Positions 1-6,117 of a DNA stretch of 10,653 nucleotides are shown here, one piece after another; positions within the stretch are counted from its first letter, which is position 1; each line of letters starts with the position of its first letter. Under the pieces are notes generated by a model that saw only the letters and a program-made list of their open reading frames with translations, ran no database searches and was not told the DNA's origin. The position numbers and the translations under genes were made by a program. This stretch comes from Deltaproteobacteria bacterium (lineage in GTDB: Bacteria; Desulfobacterota_B; Binatia; UBA9968), in assembly GCA_030620935.1 (NCBI GenBank), contig JAUXIP010000040.1:1-10653 (forward strand). Direction: 5' to 3'.

Positions 1-497
1 ATAAAATTTCTGTAGCTGGTCACCGCGGCGATATCGAGGATCTCTTTATCCGTCCAGCCTGCATCGCGCAATTTCCGCATATCCTTCTCGCTGATTTCGC
101 TGGGCCTGAGGGTAATTTCTTCGGCGTACTCCAGCATGGTGAGATCTTTTTGATCCAATCCTGCGTTTCGGTAATCGTGCGCGACGGCCATGACAAGGTC
201 GTAATTGCCACTCACTTCTTTGCGGAGAAACTCTCCGTGCGAAAGCGTTCAATAGCTGCATTTGAGAAGAGAACCCACCAGGACGGAGATCATCTCTTCT
301 CGCTTGATCCCGAGACTGGAGCCGCCGAACTGGATGGCGCGAGAAAAAATGTGCTGGGCCTCCAGCAAGTCGGGACGAAGGCTGAAAAGCTTGGCGATGT
401 TCGATACTTTTCCGGAGTGGTGATTCTTTCTCTTCTCGTAGATCTCTCCAATTTGCCCGGTAGCCTCAGACTCGCTAATGGTCTTGATATATGGCAT
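1..497 (-). CDS. AhpD/carboxymuconolactone decarboxylase-like protein, predicted selenoprotein (CxxU), 3' end outside window
   Basis: Seen: ATG at 497 with GGGAGG seven bases upstream. The frame gives 82 codons ending LLKCSY, then TGA at 251-249 (codon 83), then stays open for all remaining codons to the window edge (about 165 in all). The part after TGA begins TLSHGEFLRKEV and continues with family-like text (DLVMAVAHDYRNAGLD, MLEYAEEITLRPSEISEKD). The TGA therefore sits inside C80-S-Y-[TGA83]-T-L-S-H87, the position of the second Cys in the AhpD CxxCxxxH redox motif. Family knowledge: AhpD-like proteins are all-helical thiol peroxidase or redox partners, and Sec-containing AhpD-like members have been reported in bacteria. 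Inference: TGA encodes selenocysteine, so a standard annotation would call only an 82-residue fragment. It lies 24 bases downstream of the LigJ-like gene, probably in one operon. The alternative is a recent Cys-to-stop mutation (TGC or TGT to TGA). Confidence 0.85.
218..245 (-). promoter_or_regulatory. Putative bacterial SECIS hairpin immediately after the in-frame TGA
   Basis: On the minus strand the TGA (251-249) is followed by ACG and then a foldable segment. CTTT (245-242) pairs with AAAG (221-218). After a small internal loop, CGGAG (237-233) pairs with CTCCG (227-223), closing a five-base loop AGTTT (232-228). The loop starts 17 bases after the TGA and its second base is G. From memory, the bacterial SECIS consensus wants a stem-loop with a loop roughly 16-37 bases from the UGA and a G in the first two loop bases, so this fits at the short end. 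Folding was done by eye. Confidence 0.6.
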
Positions 498-521
498 GGC
501 AAATCCTCCCTTGCTGAAATT

Positions 522-1526
522 TTAGCATGTGGCCTTGACGACCATGCGTGAATAGACCTTTCTGGCGTTGCCCTCGGTGATCTTGCGGCGGTCTTCATCG
601 CTCAGCCATTCGATGGACTTAAATACAGGCACGATGTCCTCGAAGTTCCTGCCGGTCTTGGGATCGATCGCATTCACGGCCCCGAACATCTCAGTGGCAA
701 ACAGGACGTTGTCTACGCCGACTCGCTTGATCAGGAGTTCCATGGCCTCTTTGTCGTAAATGGCCATGTCCCAGTACACTCTGCGGGCGGCTTCTTCGAA
801 GGGCTCAAGGCCCTCCTTGACGTGCATTCCGCGATGGCGGTTCCACTGATAGGGCAGCGCTCCGCCACCGTGGGGGATGATTATTTTCAGCTGAGGAAAG
901 TCCCGAAATACGTGCGATCTCAGCAGCTCCACCGCAGCGGCATGGTGCTGAGCGATATAATACGAATTGGTCAGATGCATTGCCGGATTGAGCGACGCAC
1001 TGGCGTGAATCGTGCCGGGCACATCCAATGCTACCATCTTTTCCCACAGGGGATACCACCATTCGTCCGCCAGGGAAGGGGTCAGAGGCTCGTGGCCTCC
1101 GGCCAGATCGGGGTTGATATTGCAGGCGACGAACCCCTGCTCCTCCACGCAGCGCTCGAGCTCTTCCACCCAGTGCTTGGGGCTGATGCCCGGCGACTGT
1201 GGCAGCTGACAGACCGGGCTGACCTTGTCCGGCCAGAGCTTGCCCACGCGGGCAATAAGATCATTGCAAGCCTCGGTCCAGTAGCGACTCACCAGCTCCG
1301 AGCCAAAGTGGTGCCCCATCGCCGACGCCTGGGGAGAAAAGAGCAAACGGTTGATTCCCGAGTCCGCCATGCGCTTGAACTGCCCCTGCATAGATTGTTC
1401 GAGCCGCTCGTCGCTTACTTGCAGCCGCGCCCGCACCGGCTTGCCCAGATCGATAATTTGCCGGGCGCGGTAGGCTTGCAACTCCGGCGGCGCCGACGTG
1501 TAATGCGTGTGAGCGTCGATAATCAT
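522..1526 (-). CDS. LigJ-like amidohydrolase-family hydratase (4-oxalomesaconate hydratase type)
   Basis: 334 residues, about the length of LigJ. The start at 1526 is chosen because TAGGAGGTCA lies just upstream; an ATG seven codons earlier has no comparable site. Metal-site motifs of the amidohydrolase fold: HTH at residues 6-8 (IIDAHTHYT), a His in TIHAS (~167), PHGGG (~211) and a Glu in LFATEMFGAV (~272); in LigJ a Glu in this segment is catalytic (from memory). Internal blocks FSPQASAMGHHFG, WTEACNDLI, CQLPQSPG and FVACNINPDLAGGHEP closely resemble LigJ as I remember it. LigJ hydrates 4-oxalomesaconate in protocatechuate 4,5-cleavage; a cytosolic zinc enzyme. It is the first gene of a unit with the AhpD-like selenoprotein and divergent from an aldolase that could act on a hydrated oxo-acid. 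Family is near certain; the exact substrate is inferred, and a related amidohydrolase or decarboxylase role is possible. Confidence 0.85.
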   Translation of the reverse strand: MIIDAHTHYTSAPPELQAYRARQIIDLGKPVRARLQVSDERLEQSMQGQFKRMADSGINRLLFSPQASAMGHHFGSELVSRYWTEACNDLIARVGKLWPDKVSPVCQLPQSPGISPKHWVEELERCVEEQGFVACNINPDLAGGHEPLTPSLADEWWYPLWEKMVALDVPGTIHASASLNPAMHLTNSYYIAQHHAAAVELLRSHVFRDFPQLKIIIPHGGGALPYQWNRHRGMHVKEGLEPFEEAARRVYWDMAIYDKEAMELLIKRVGVDNVLFATEMFGAVNAIDPKTGRNFEDIVPVFKSIEWLSDEDRRKITEGNARKVYSRMVVKATC

Positions 1527-1561
1527 CTTATGACCTCCTACCCCCAATCCGAAATTCTCTG

Positions 1562-1595
1562 TGCCAGGCTTTGGGCTTGTCGCCCTCGCCTGGCA
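1562..1595 (-). promoter_or_regulatory. Strong hairpin in the 5' leader of the LigJ-like gene
   Basis: Perfect 8-base outer arms TGCCAGGC (1562-1569) and GCCTGGCA (1588-1595) enclose inner arms GGGC (1573-1576) and GCCC (1582-1585) around a five-base loop. It lies 35 bases upstream of the ATG at 1526, just before the ribosome site, on the transcribed leader. No T-run follows on the minus strand, so it is not an obvious intrinsic terminator. It could stabilise the mRNA, be an operator, or be part of a leader switch; the role is unknown. Confidence 0.5.
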
Positions 1596-1640
1596 GCCAT
1601 TAATCGTTGGGTTTTTCTCGGGTCAAGGCTAAATGAATAG

Positions 1641-1656
1641 CAGGGCGCTGAAAAAC
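1641..1656. repeat. Degenerate solitary end of the palindromic repeat
   Basis: CAGGGCGCTGAAAAAC matches the inverted copy of the right end of the neighbouring 1665-1792 repeat (CAGGCTGCTGAAAAAG) at 13 of 16 positions, in the same orientation as the left end and eight bases before it. It may be a relic of an earlier insertion or of a nested copy; chance similarity cannot be excluded. Confidence 0.35.
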
Positions 1657-1664
1657 TCTCCTTA

Positions 1665-1792
1665 CAGGCTGCTCAAAAAGATCTCAGACACGAGGCGCGC
1701 GAAAAAATCGACGAGCGCAAGCGTACTTGAGTAGTACGTCGGAGCAAGGCGATTGAGCGCAACGAAGCACATGACGCTTTTTCAGCAGCCTG
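1665..1792. repeat. 128-base palindromic, MITE/REP-like repeat with 16-base terminal inverted repeats
   Basis: Left end CAGGCTGCTCAAAAAG (1665-1680) and right end CTTTTTCAGCAGCCTG (1777-1792) are inverted repeats matching at 15 of 16 positions. The centre is a perfect hairpin, CGTACT (1722-1727), loop TGAGT, AGTACG (1733-1738), so the whole element is a long imperfect palindrome. From memory, ends reading CAGGCTGCTGAAAAAG recur in dispersed intergenic repeats of several uncultured delta-proteobacterial-type genomes. It encodes no protein. No target-site duplication is obvious by eye. Confidence 0.75.
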
Positions 1793-1824
1793 ATAGAGGC
1801 GTAATGTAACAAAGAGTCGTTCGC

Positions 1825-1853
1825 TTGTCACCCGTAGCGCTGTTTGCTACAGT
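1825..1853 (+). promoter_or_regulatory. Candidate sigma70 promoter for the HpcH/HpaI aldolase
   Basis: TTGTCA at 1825-1830 (5 of 6 to the -35 consensus), a 17-base spacer, then TACAGT at 1848-1853 (4 of 6 to the -10). Transcription would start near 1860, leaving a leader of about 37 bases before the ATG at 1897. It starts 33 bases after the right end of the palindromic repeat. Confidence 0.5.
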
Positions 1854-1896
1854 CAACGCCCGCAATAAGATAACTCACTCCCGGAAGGAGCACGAT

Positions 1897-2766
1897 ATGC
1901 CGGAAATACCTCGCCTGAACGGCGTGATCAAAGTATTGGCGGAGGGCAAGACCGCCTTTGTCTCTTTTACACCGATAGAGATCGAGAGCGCAGTCGCCCT
2001 GGCAAATTCTTCCCACGACGGGATTGCTTTCGAGATGGAGCATGGTCCTCTCAACATGCCCAAACTGAGACACGCTCTCCAGTACATGCTCGACCGCCGT
2101 CAGATTTTGGAGCGCGGTACCCTTGCCCCTAAGGTAACGCCTATGGTGAGGATACCTCCCAACGGCGGCGAGATGAACCAGTGGATCGCTAAGCAGGTGC
2201 TGGATATGGGCGTCTTCGGCATCATCTTCCCTCACGTGAGCACGGTCGAAGAGGCCTGGAACGCCGTGGGTGCGTGTCGCTATCCGCGTCTGAAGGAATC
2301 GCCCATCTACGACCCGCCGGGGATACGCGGCGACGCTCCCCACCGCGCTGCGCGCTACTGGGGCCTCACGCAGCAAGAGTATTACAAGCGCGCCGATGTG
2401 TGGCCTATAGCTCCGCAGGGGGAAATCCTGGTGATCATTCAGTGCGAGGAGATGCGGGCGATCGACAATCTCCCCGGGATTCTCAAAGAAGTTCCGGGAA
2501 TCGGAGTGGTACTGATCGGCGAGGGAGATTTAAGTCAAGAGTTAGGCCATCCGAGAGACTACGATCACCCGGTGGTCGCCGATGCTATCAATGCGATTCT
2601 GAAAATATGCAAGGAGCACAAAGTCCCTTGCGGTCACCCCCATCCGGATGCGCGAAACATCGAGCGGCTGGTCTCGAGCGGCTACAGATTTTTGATGCCT
2701 TCATCGCCACCTTCCTATGCCGTGCTCGAGCAAGGTCGGAAGCTTACCGGCAGGCAGGCCGACTAA
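1897..2766 (+). CDS. HpcH/HpaI-family (class II pyruvate) aldolase / citrate lyase-type protein
   Basis: 289 residues from the ATG at 1897, chosen because GGAAGGAG (1883-1890) is six bases upstream. The HpaI active-site landmarks can be found: His49 in FEMEHG, Arg85 in PMVRIPPN, the metal ligand Glu184 in IIQCEEM, and Asp211 in LIGEGDLSQELG, which parallels the GPADLSADMG block of HpaI. The fold is a TIM barrel; the family cleaves or forms 4-hydroxy-2-oxo acids to pyruvate plus an aldehyde or oxo acid, using a divalent metal, in the cytosol. The segment around 130-175 (YDPPGIRGD, AARYWGLTQQEYYKRAD) is longer than in HpaI, and substrate contacts probably differ. It lies divergent from a LigJ-like hydratase, whose classical product is also a 4-hydroxy-2-oxo acid cleaved by an aldolase, so a joint pathway is plausible. 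Substrate not determinable. Confidence 0.88.
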   Translation: MPEIPRLNGVIKVLAEGKTAFVSFTPIEIESAVALANSSHDGIAFEMEHGPLNMPKLRHALQYMLDRRQILERGTLAPKVTPMVRIPPNGGEMNQWIAKQVLDMGVFGIIFPHVSTVEEAWNAVGACRYPRLKESPIYDPPGIRGDAPHRAARYWGLTQQEYYKRADVWPIAPQGEILVIIQCEEMRAIDNLPGILKEVPGIGVVLIGEGDLSQELGHPRDYDHPVVADAINAILKICKEHKVPCGHPHPDARNIERLVSSGYRFLMPSSPPSYAVLEQGRKLTGRQAD

Positions 2767-2962
2767 ACGTGTGTTGAAAAACCTTACAGCCGGTCTGGGA
2801 GTATCTCTCCGGTTCGATGCAATACAATCGTCTTACGCTCGCCAAATCGCTGATGGCATCTCTCTGTTACGCTTGAATCTCCTCGTCCGATGCATCGACC
2901 CGTCAAGATACCCCCAGGCCGGCTTGGGCGGTTGACCATAAGAGCATAGAAAGGAAATCACG

Positions 2963-4060
2963 ATGCTTTTCTTAACCAACGCACACGTACAACAGGTGCT
3001 CGACATGCCCACCTGTCTAGAGGTCATGGAGGATGCCTACAGAGAGCTTAACGAGCAACGCGCTGGTTACCGCCCTCGGATCGACTTTTATGTTCCTCAA
3101 GAGCCGCATTACTACCGTTGGGGCACCATGGAAGGGGTGTCGCGCAAGCTCGGCATATTTGCCATACGGATGAAATCAGACATGCTTGCCTGGGAGCAGC
3201 AGGGAGATTTTCAGGTCGAGGATAAGTACTGTATTCAGCGAGGCACTTACTGTGGTTTGATTTTTCTCTTGAGTGTTAGAAACGGAGAACCTCTTGCTCT
3301 AATGAACGACGGATACCTACAGCACATGCGGGTGGGTGCCTGCGCGGGTCTCGGTGCCAAATATCTATCACGGAGGAACTCGAAGGTCCTCGGCATTATC
3401 GGTTCCGGCGGCATGGCACGGACCTATGCCATGGCCATTTGCGAGGTTCGACCGATCGAGCATATTCGAGTCTTCAGCCCCACCAAGGCGAATCGCGAAC
3501 AGTACGCAAAGGAGATGAAAGAACTGTTGAAGATCGAAGTCGATGCAGTGGACTCAGCCGAAACATCGGTTAGAGGTGCGGATATCGTCGCGATGACCAC
3601 GGATTCGCTGGTTCCCGTTATTAAAGCCGATTGGCTCGAGCCGGGAATACACGTGACCAACGTGCGCAACAACGAAGCCGGGCCCGACGTGCTGAAACGG
3701 GCGGATGTGATCGCACGCCTCGGAACATCCACCTTGCGGGCAGACAGGTCGGCCCCTGAGGTTGCGACGGGCAGCGACGGAATGTTCAGCTACATTGCCG
3801 GTACGGTTGAGGAGAAAGAGAAAATACCGGCTGCGCTGCATTATGAGTTTGACAATCCAAATATCGGGACGGTGCCCGACATCATGGCAGGTAAGTTGCC
3901 GGGCCGCACGAACGACCGGCAAATCACCTTTCTCAACAACCAAGGGACACAGGGGCTGCAGTTCGCCGCCGTGGGCGGCAAGGCCTATGAATTGGCTAAG
4001 GCCAAAGGACTGGGACATCCGCTGCCGTTGGAATGGTTTGTGCAAAACATACGGGATTAA
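2963..4060 (+). CDS. Ornithine cyclodeaminase/mu-crystallin family protein, copy 1
   Basis: 365 residues; ATG preceded by AAGGAAA with good spacing. Rossmann motif IGSGGMARTY (GSGGMA ~147-152) binds NAD(P). The N-terminal half has YRPRID (~36-41), IRMKSDM with Lys71, and HMRVGACAGLGAKYL with Arg123, corresponding by eye to substrate-carboxylate and catalytic positions of ornithine cyclodeaminase. Where classical enzymes have a GxD with the catalytic Asp (Asp228 in Pseudomonas putida, from memory), this protein reads VRNNE, with Asn237 there. The family includes cyclodeaminases, alanine dehydrogenase, ketimine reductases and opine-type enzymes, so the reaction cannot be assigned. 27 of the first 45 residues match copy 2 (4524-5609); the C-terminus (PGRTNDRQITFLNN, GLGHPLP) matches copy 3 too. 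It follows the aldolase after 196 bases with no clear terminator, so co-transcription is possible. Confidence 0.88.
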   Translation: MLFLTNAHVQQVLDMPTCLEVMEDAYRELNEQRAGYRPRIDFYVPQEPHYYRWGTMEGVSRKLGIFAIRMKSDMLAWEQQGDFQVEDKYCIQRGTYCGLIFLLSVRNGEPLALMNDGYLQHMRVGACAGLGAKYLSRRNSKVLGIIGSGGMARTYAMAICEVRPIEHIRVFSPTKANREQYAKEMKELLKIEVDAVDSAETSVRGADIVAMTTDSLVPVIKADWLEPGIHVTNVRNNEAGPDVLKRADVIARLGTSTLRADRSAPEVATGSDGMFSYIAGTVEEKEKIPAALHYEFDNPNIGTVPDIMAGKLPGRTNDRQITFLNNQGTQGLQFAAVGGKAYELAKAKGLGHPLPLEWFVQNIRD

Positions 4061-4523
4061 TCCCATTCCTCCCTCAACTTACCCCAGCCCGAATTATTTG
4101 TGCCTGCGGGAAATCATATGACAAAGTGCCCTCTTGCTACTTCCTCAGGGACGAGGCTTCCAGCAGCAGGCAATGGGCCAGTGCCTTGAGGAGGTCGTCG
4201 AATCGCTCCCTCTGTAGCGGACAGTGGAGATATCTGCATGCAGGCTACCAAGTACCATACAAGTCATTGTCGCTCTACGCTCCTGTGCCTGCTGCTTTCA
4301 TCCTCGCCCCTTCGGAAGCTTGCGGTAAATCGCAAGCCCGAGAGTGCGAGCCCGACAAGCGAGGTCATAGGGACCCGCAGCTACACGGCAGGCCCTAGCC
4401 GATGGAGTAAGCAGCAGTGGGGGCCGGTGAGGGGCCCTCAAGGCAGAGGCCTATTGAGCTCGCTTGGAGCGGCTCGCGCTTGAGGATGTAGGAATGTGAG
4501 AGGTGAATAATCCGGCCTAGCTT
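4061..4523. other. 463-base gap between convergent paralogues, no convincing gene
   Basis: It lies between the 3' ends of OCD-family copies 1 (+) and 2 (-). An open frame starting inside copy 1 runs to 4398 on the plus strand, but its residue mix (many Ser, Arg and Cys, no recognisable motif) looks random. The second half is GC-rich and structured: GCTTGCG / CGCAAGC (4318-4337, perfect seven-base arms) and GGGCC / GGCCC around 4421-4436. I recognise no RNA family, repeat or mobile-element end here. Confidence 0.5.
4318..4337. repeat. Perfect inverted repeat (hairpin) in the convergent gap
   Basis: GCTTGCG, six-base loop GTAAAT, CGCAAGC. It is about 260 bases past the end of OCD copy 1 and has no T-run on either side, so it is not called a terminator. 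Confidence 0.5.
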
Positions 4524-5609
4524 TCAGTCTCGGATATTCTGCGTGAACCAGCCAGTGGGGATTTCCTGACCCAGGCCCAGCTCCTTTGCCTGTCGGAACA
4601 CATATCCGGCCACAGAGGCGAACTGTAAACCCTGGGTGCCGTCGTTAAGAAGAAAACTCCTTTGTTTTTTATTGGTTCTGCCTTTGACTCTTCCCGACCT
4701 CACATCCGTCAGGAGGGGATAGCGTCTTTTGAATAAGTCTACTTTGGGCTCGCGGATTTTTTGCATCTCGGCTTTCGTTCCGGCCACGTATGCAGCGTAG
4801 CCTGCGATCCGTTGCATCCCTACATCGAGTTTGGTGATGGTTCCGCGCCCCAACTTAAGCACAATATCGCACTTTTTTAGAATCTCAGGGGCCCACTCAT
4901 TGGGCCGGACACAGGTAAGATAAGCTCCTTCTTCAATCCAGGCTGGATCTTTGACCACCACCCGGATGGAGTCGGTGCAGGTGGCTACGATGGAAGAGCC
5001 TCGCACCACCTCTTCCGGATTTTCCTTGGGGACCACTTCAATGCCGAGCCGGCTGCTCATTTCCTTCGCATAGCTCTGGCGGTTTGTCTTCGTCGGGCTG
5101 TAGACCTTGACCTCTCTCAAGTTTCTCACTTGGTGAAAGGCTGCAAGATAGGTCCGGGCCATGCCGCCGGAACCGATCATGCCCACTACAGAGGCATCTT
5201 TCCGTGCCAAATATTTAGCTCCCAACCCGGCGCATGCGCCGACGCGCATATGTTGAACCACGCCGTCGTTGATGATTGCCAGGGGTTCCGCATTTCGGGT
5301 GGAAAAGACCAAGATCAATCCACAGTAAGTCCCAGGCTCGATGCAGTATTTTTCCACGGTCTTTCCATCCGGCCATTCGAGCATATCGGACTTCATGCGG
5401 ATGGCAAATGTTTCGAAAGAGCGGGAGACTCCCTCCATCGAGCCCCAGCGGAACATACGCCCGTGCTTGTCGTTGGGAACGAAGACGTCGATTCGAGGGC
5501 GGTATGTCGCGCGCTGCTCGATGAGATCCCGGTATCCTATCTCCAAGGCTTCCAGGCATCCTTTCATGTCGAGAACCCTTTCGACCGTCTCGTTGTTGAT
5601 CAGAAGCAT
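4524..5609 (-). CDS. Ornithine cyclodeaminase/mu-crystallin family protein, copy 2
   Basis: 361 residues; an in-frame TAA lies immediately before the ATG at 5609, which fixes the upstream limit. The ribosome site is weak (only GAGACGG nearby). Motifs: YRPRID (~36-41), IRMKSDM with Lys73, HMRVGACAGLGAKYL with Arg122, Rossmann IGSGGMARTY (GSGGMA ~146-151), and CVRPNE with Asn237 at the classical catalytic Asp position. It shares these with copy 1, so the two form one subfamily, probably by an old duplication: identity is high but spread through the protein with small indels. The C-terminus (GRTNKKQRSFLLNDGTQGLQFA) is the family's dimer/nucleotide region. NAD(P)-dependent chemistry on an amino or imino acid is expected, substrate unknown. 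It stands alone with long gaps on both sides, convergent to copy 1. Confidence 0.88.
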   Translation of the reverse strand: MLLINNETVERVLDMKGCLEALEIGYRDLIEQRATYRPRIDVFVPNDKHGRMFRWGSMEGVSRSFETFAIRMKSDMLEWPDGKTVEKYCIEPGTYCGLILVFSTRNAEPLAIINDGVVQHMRVGACAGLGAKYLARKDASVVGMIGSGGMARTYLAAFHQVRNLREVKVYSPTKTNRQSYAKEMSSRLGIEVVPKENPEEVVRGSSIVATCTDSIRVVVKDPAWIEEGAYLTCVRPNEWAPEILKKCDIVLKLGRGTITKLDVGMQRIAGYAAYVAGTKAEMQKIREPKVDLFKRRYPLLTDVRSGRVKGRTNKKQRSFLLNDGTQGLQFASVAGYVFRQAKELGLGQEIPTGWFTQNIRD

Positions 5610-6117
5610 TTACCGTCTCATCTATCACAGCGAGAAAGGGCGACGCAAAGGCGACAAAACAATAGAAGGGGAGTTGGAAGGCGAGTAGTAACCACGCGTG
5701 CCAGACTTTCACGTCTCGACTTGTATCCGCCTTGAAGGGAAAACGTGTTGATCTTTGAAAGAGAGGCGAACAATATCACCTATCAAAAATTGTAGTATGA
5801 CATTTATAGTGAAAGCCTATCATTGACTGATCTCATCTGGGAATCAAAATCAAAATCTGGAGTGCATCCCACGTCTATGCGGAGAGCGCCATGATGCCGA
5901 TCGGTGGAAAGCCCATAACCCGGATGTTCCCGTTCCGTGCGCGGGTTGTTGCCGGCAAGGCATAGAGCTGAGGATCACGAATGTTAATCAAAAATACACG
6001 TATAGAATCAGCGGTTTCCCAGCGGATAGGATCCGATCTTCACCTTCAGGTGCTGGAGCGTTAGGTGTAGGTCGGGTGTCATTGGTGGAGATTCTCACCC
6101 TAGCCACGGTCCCATCG
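5610..6117. other. 508-base gap between OCD copies 3 and 2
   Basis: Both flanking genes read leftwards, so this holds the 3' region of copy 3 and the leader of copy 2. Seen: an AT-rich patch near 5775-5850, a candidate place for the copy 2 promoter (a minus-strand TACAAT near 5790 but no good -35); a small CACCT-TC-AGGTG hairpin near 6041-6052; and an ATACGTGTAT followed by five T on the minus strand near 5993, too short to call a terminator. Short open stretches near 5880-5975 (for example minus-strand IRVMGFPPIGIM) could be gene debris but prove nothing. Confidence 0.5.

Larger units (their letters stand above)
1527..1896. other. Divergent intergenic region (370 bases)
   Basis: This gap separates the leftward LigJ-like gene from the rightward aldolase. 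It holds, in order, the ribosome site and a strong leader hairpin of the LigJ-like gene, a 16-base relic of a repeat end, a 128-base palindromic repeat, and a sigma70-type promoter for the aldolase. I see no protein-coding gene. An open frame runs from 1825 into the aldolase, but the added 24 residues look non-coding and overlap the promoter. Confidence 0.75.

Noticed and set aside
249..497. Reading the AhpD-like gene as a complete 82-residue protein or a simple nonsense pseudogene
   Set aside because: The downstream frame is intact and family-like to the window edge, and a SECIS-like hairpin follows the TGA; a recent point mutation remains possible but is less likely.
822..1640. Long plus-strand frame opposite the LigJ-like gene
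   Set aside because: It is the antisense shadow of a gene with strong family motifs, and its residues are rich in Arg, Leu and His with no domain.
1825..1896. 24-residue N-terminal extension of the HpcH/HpaI aldolase
   Set aside because: The ATG at 1897 has a clear GGAAGGAG site, and the extension overlaps a good promoter.
2774..2789. TTGAAAAACCTTACAG resembling the flank of the palindromic repeat (TGAAAAAC...CTTACAG near 1649-1666)
   Set aside because: The match is short and needs a gap; there is no second end nearby, so chance is likely.
4033..4398. Plus-strand frame of about 121 codons in the convergent gap
   Set aside because: It begins inside OCD copy 1, has no ribosome site, and its composition looks random.
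5215..5712. Minus-strand frame beginning MKVWHAWLLLAFQLPFYCF, which looks like a signal peptide or membrane segment
   Set aside because: Only about the first 30 codons lie outside OCD copy 2; the rest is an alternative frame of that clearly coding gene, with a random-looking residue mix.
5988..6010. ATACGTGTAT followed by five T on the minus strand as a terminator for OCD copy 3
   Set aside because: Four-pair stem with a two-base loop, about 110 bases past the stop; too weak to call.
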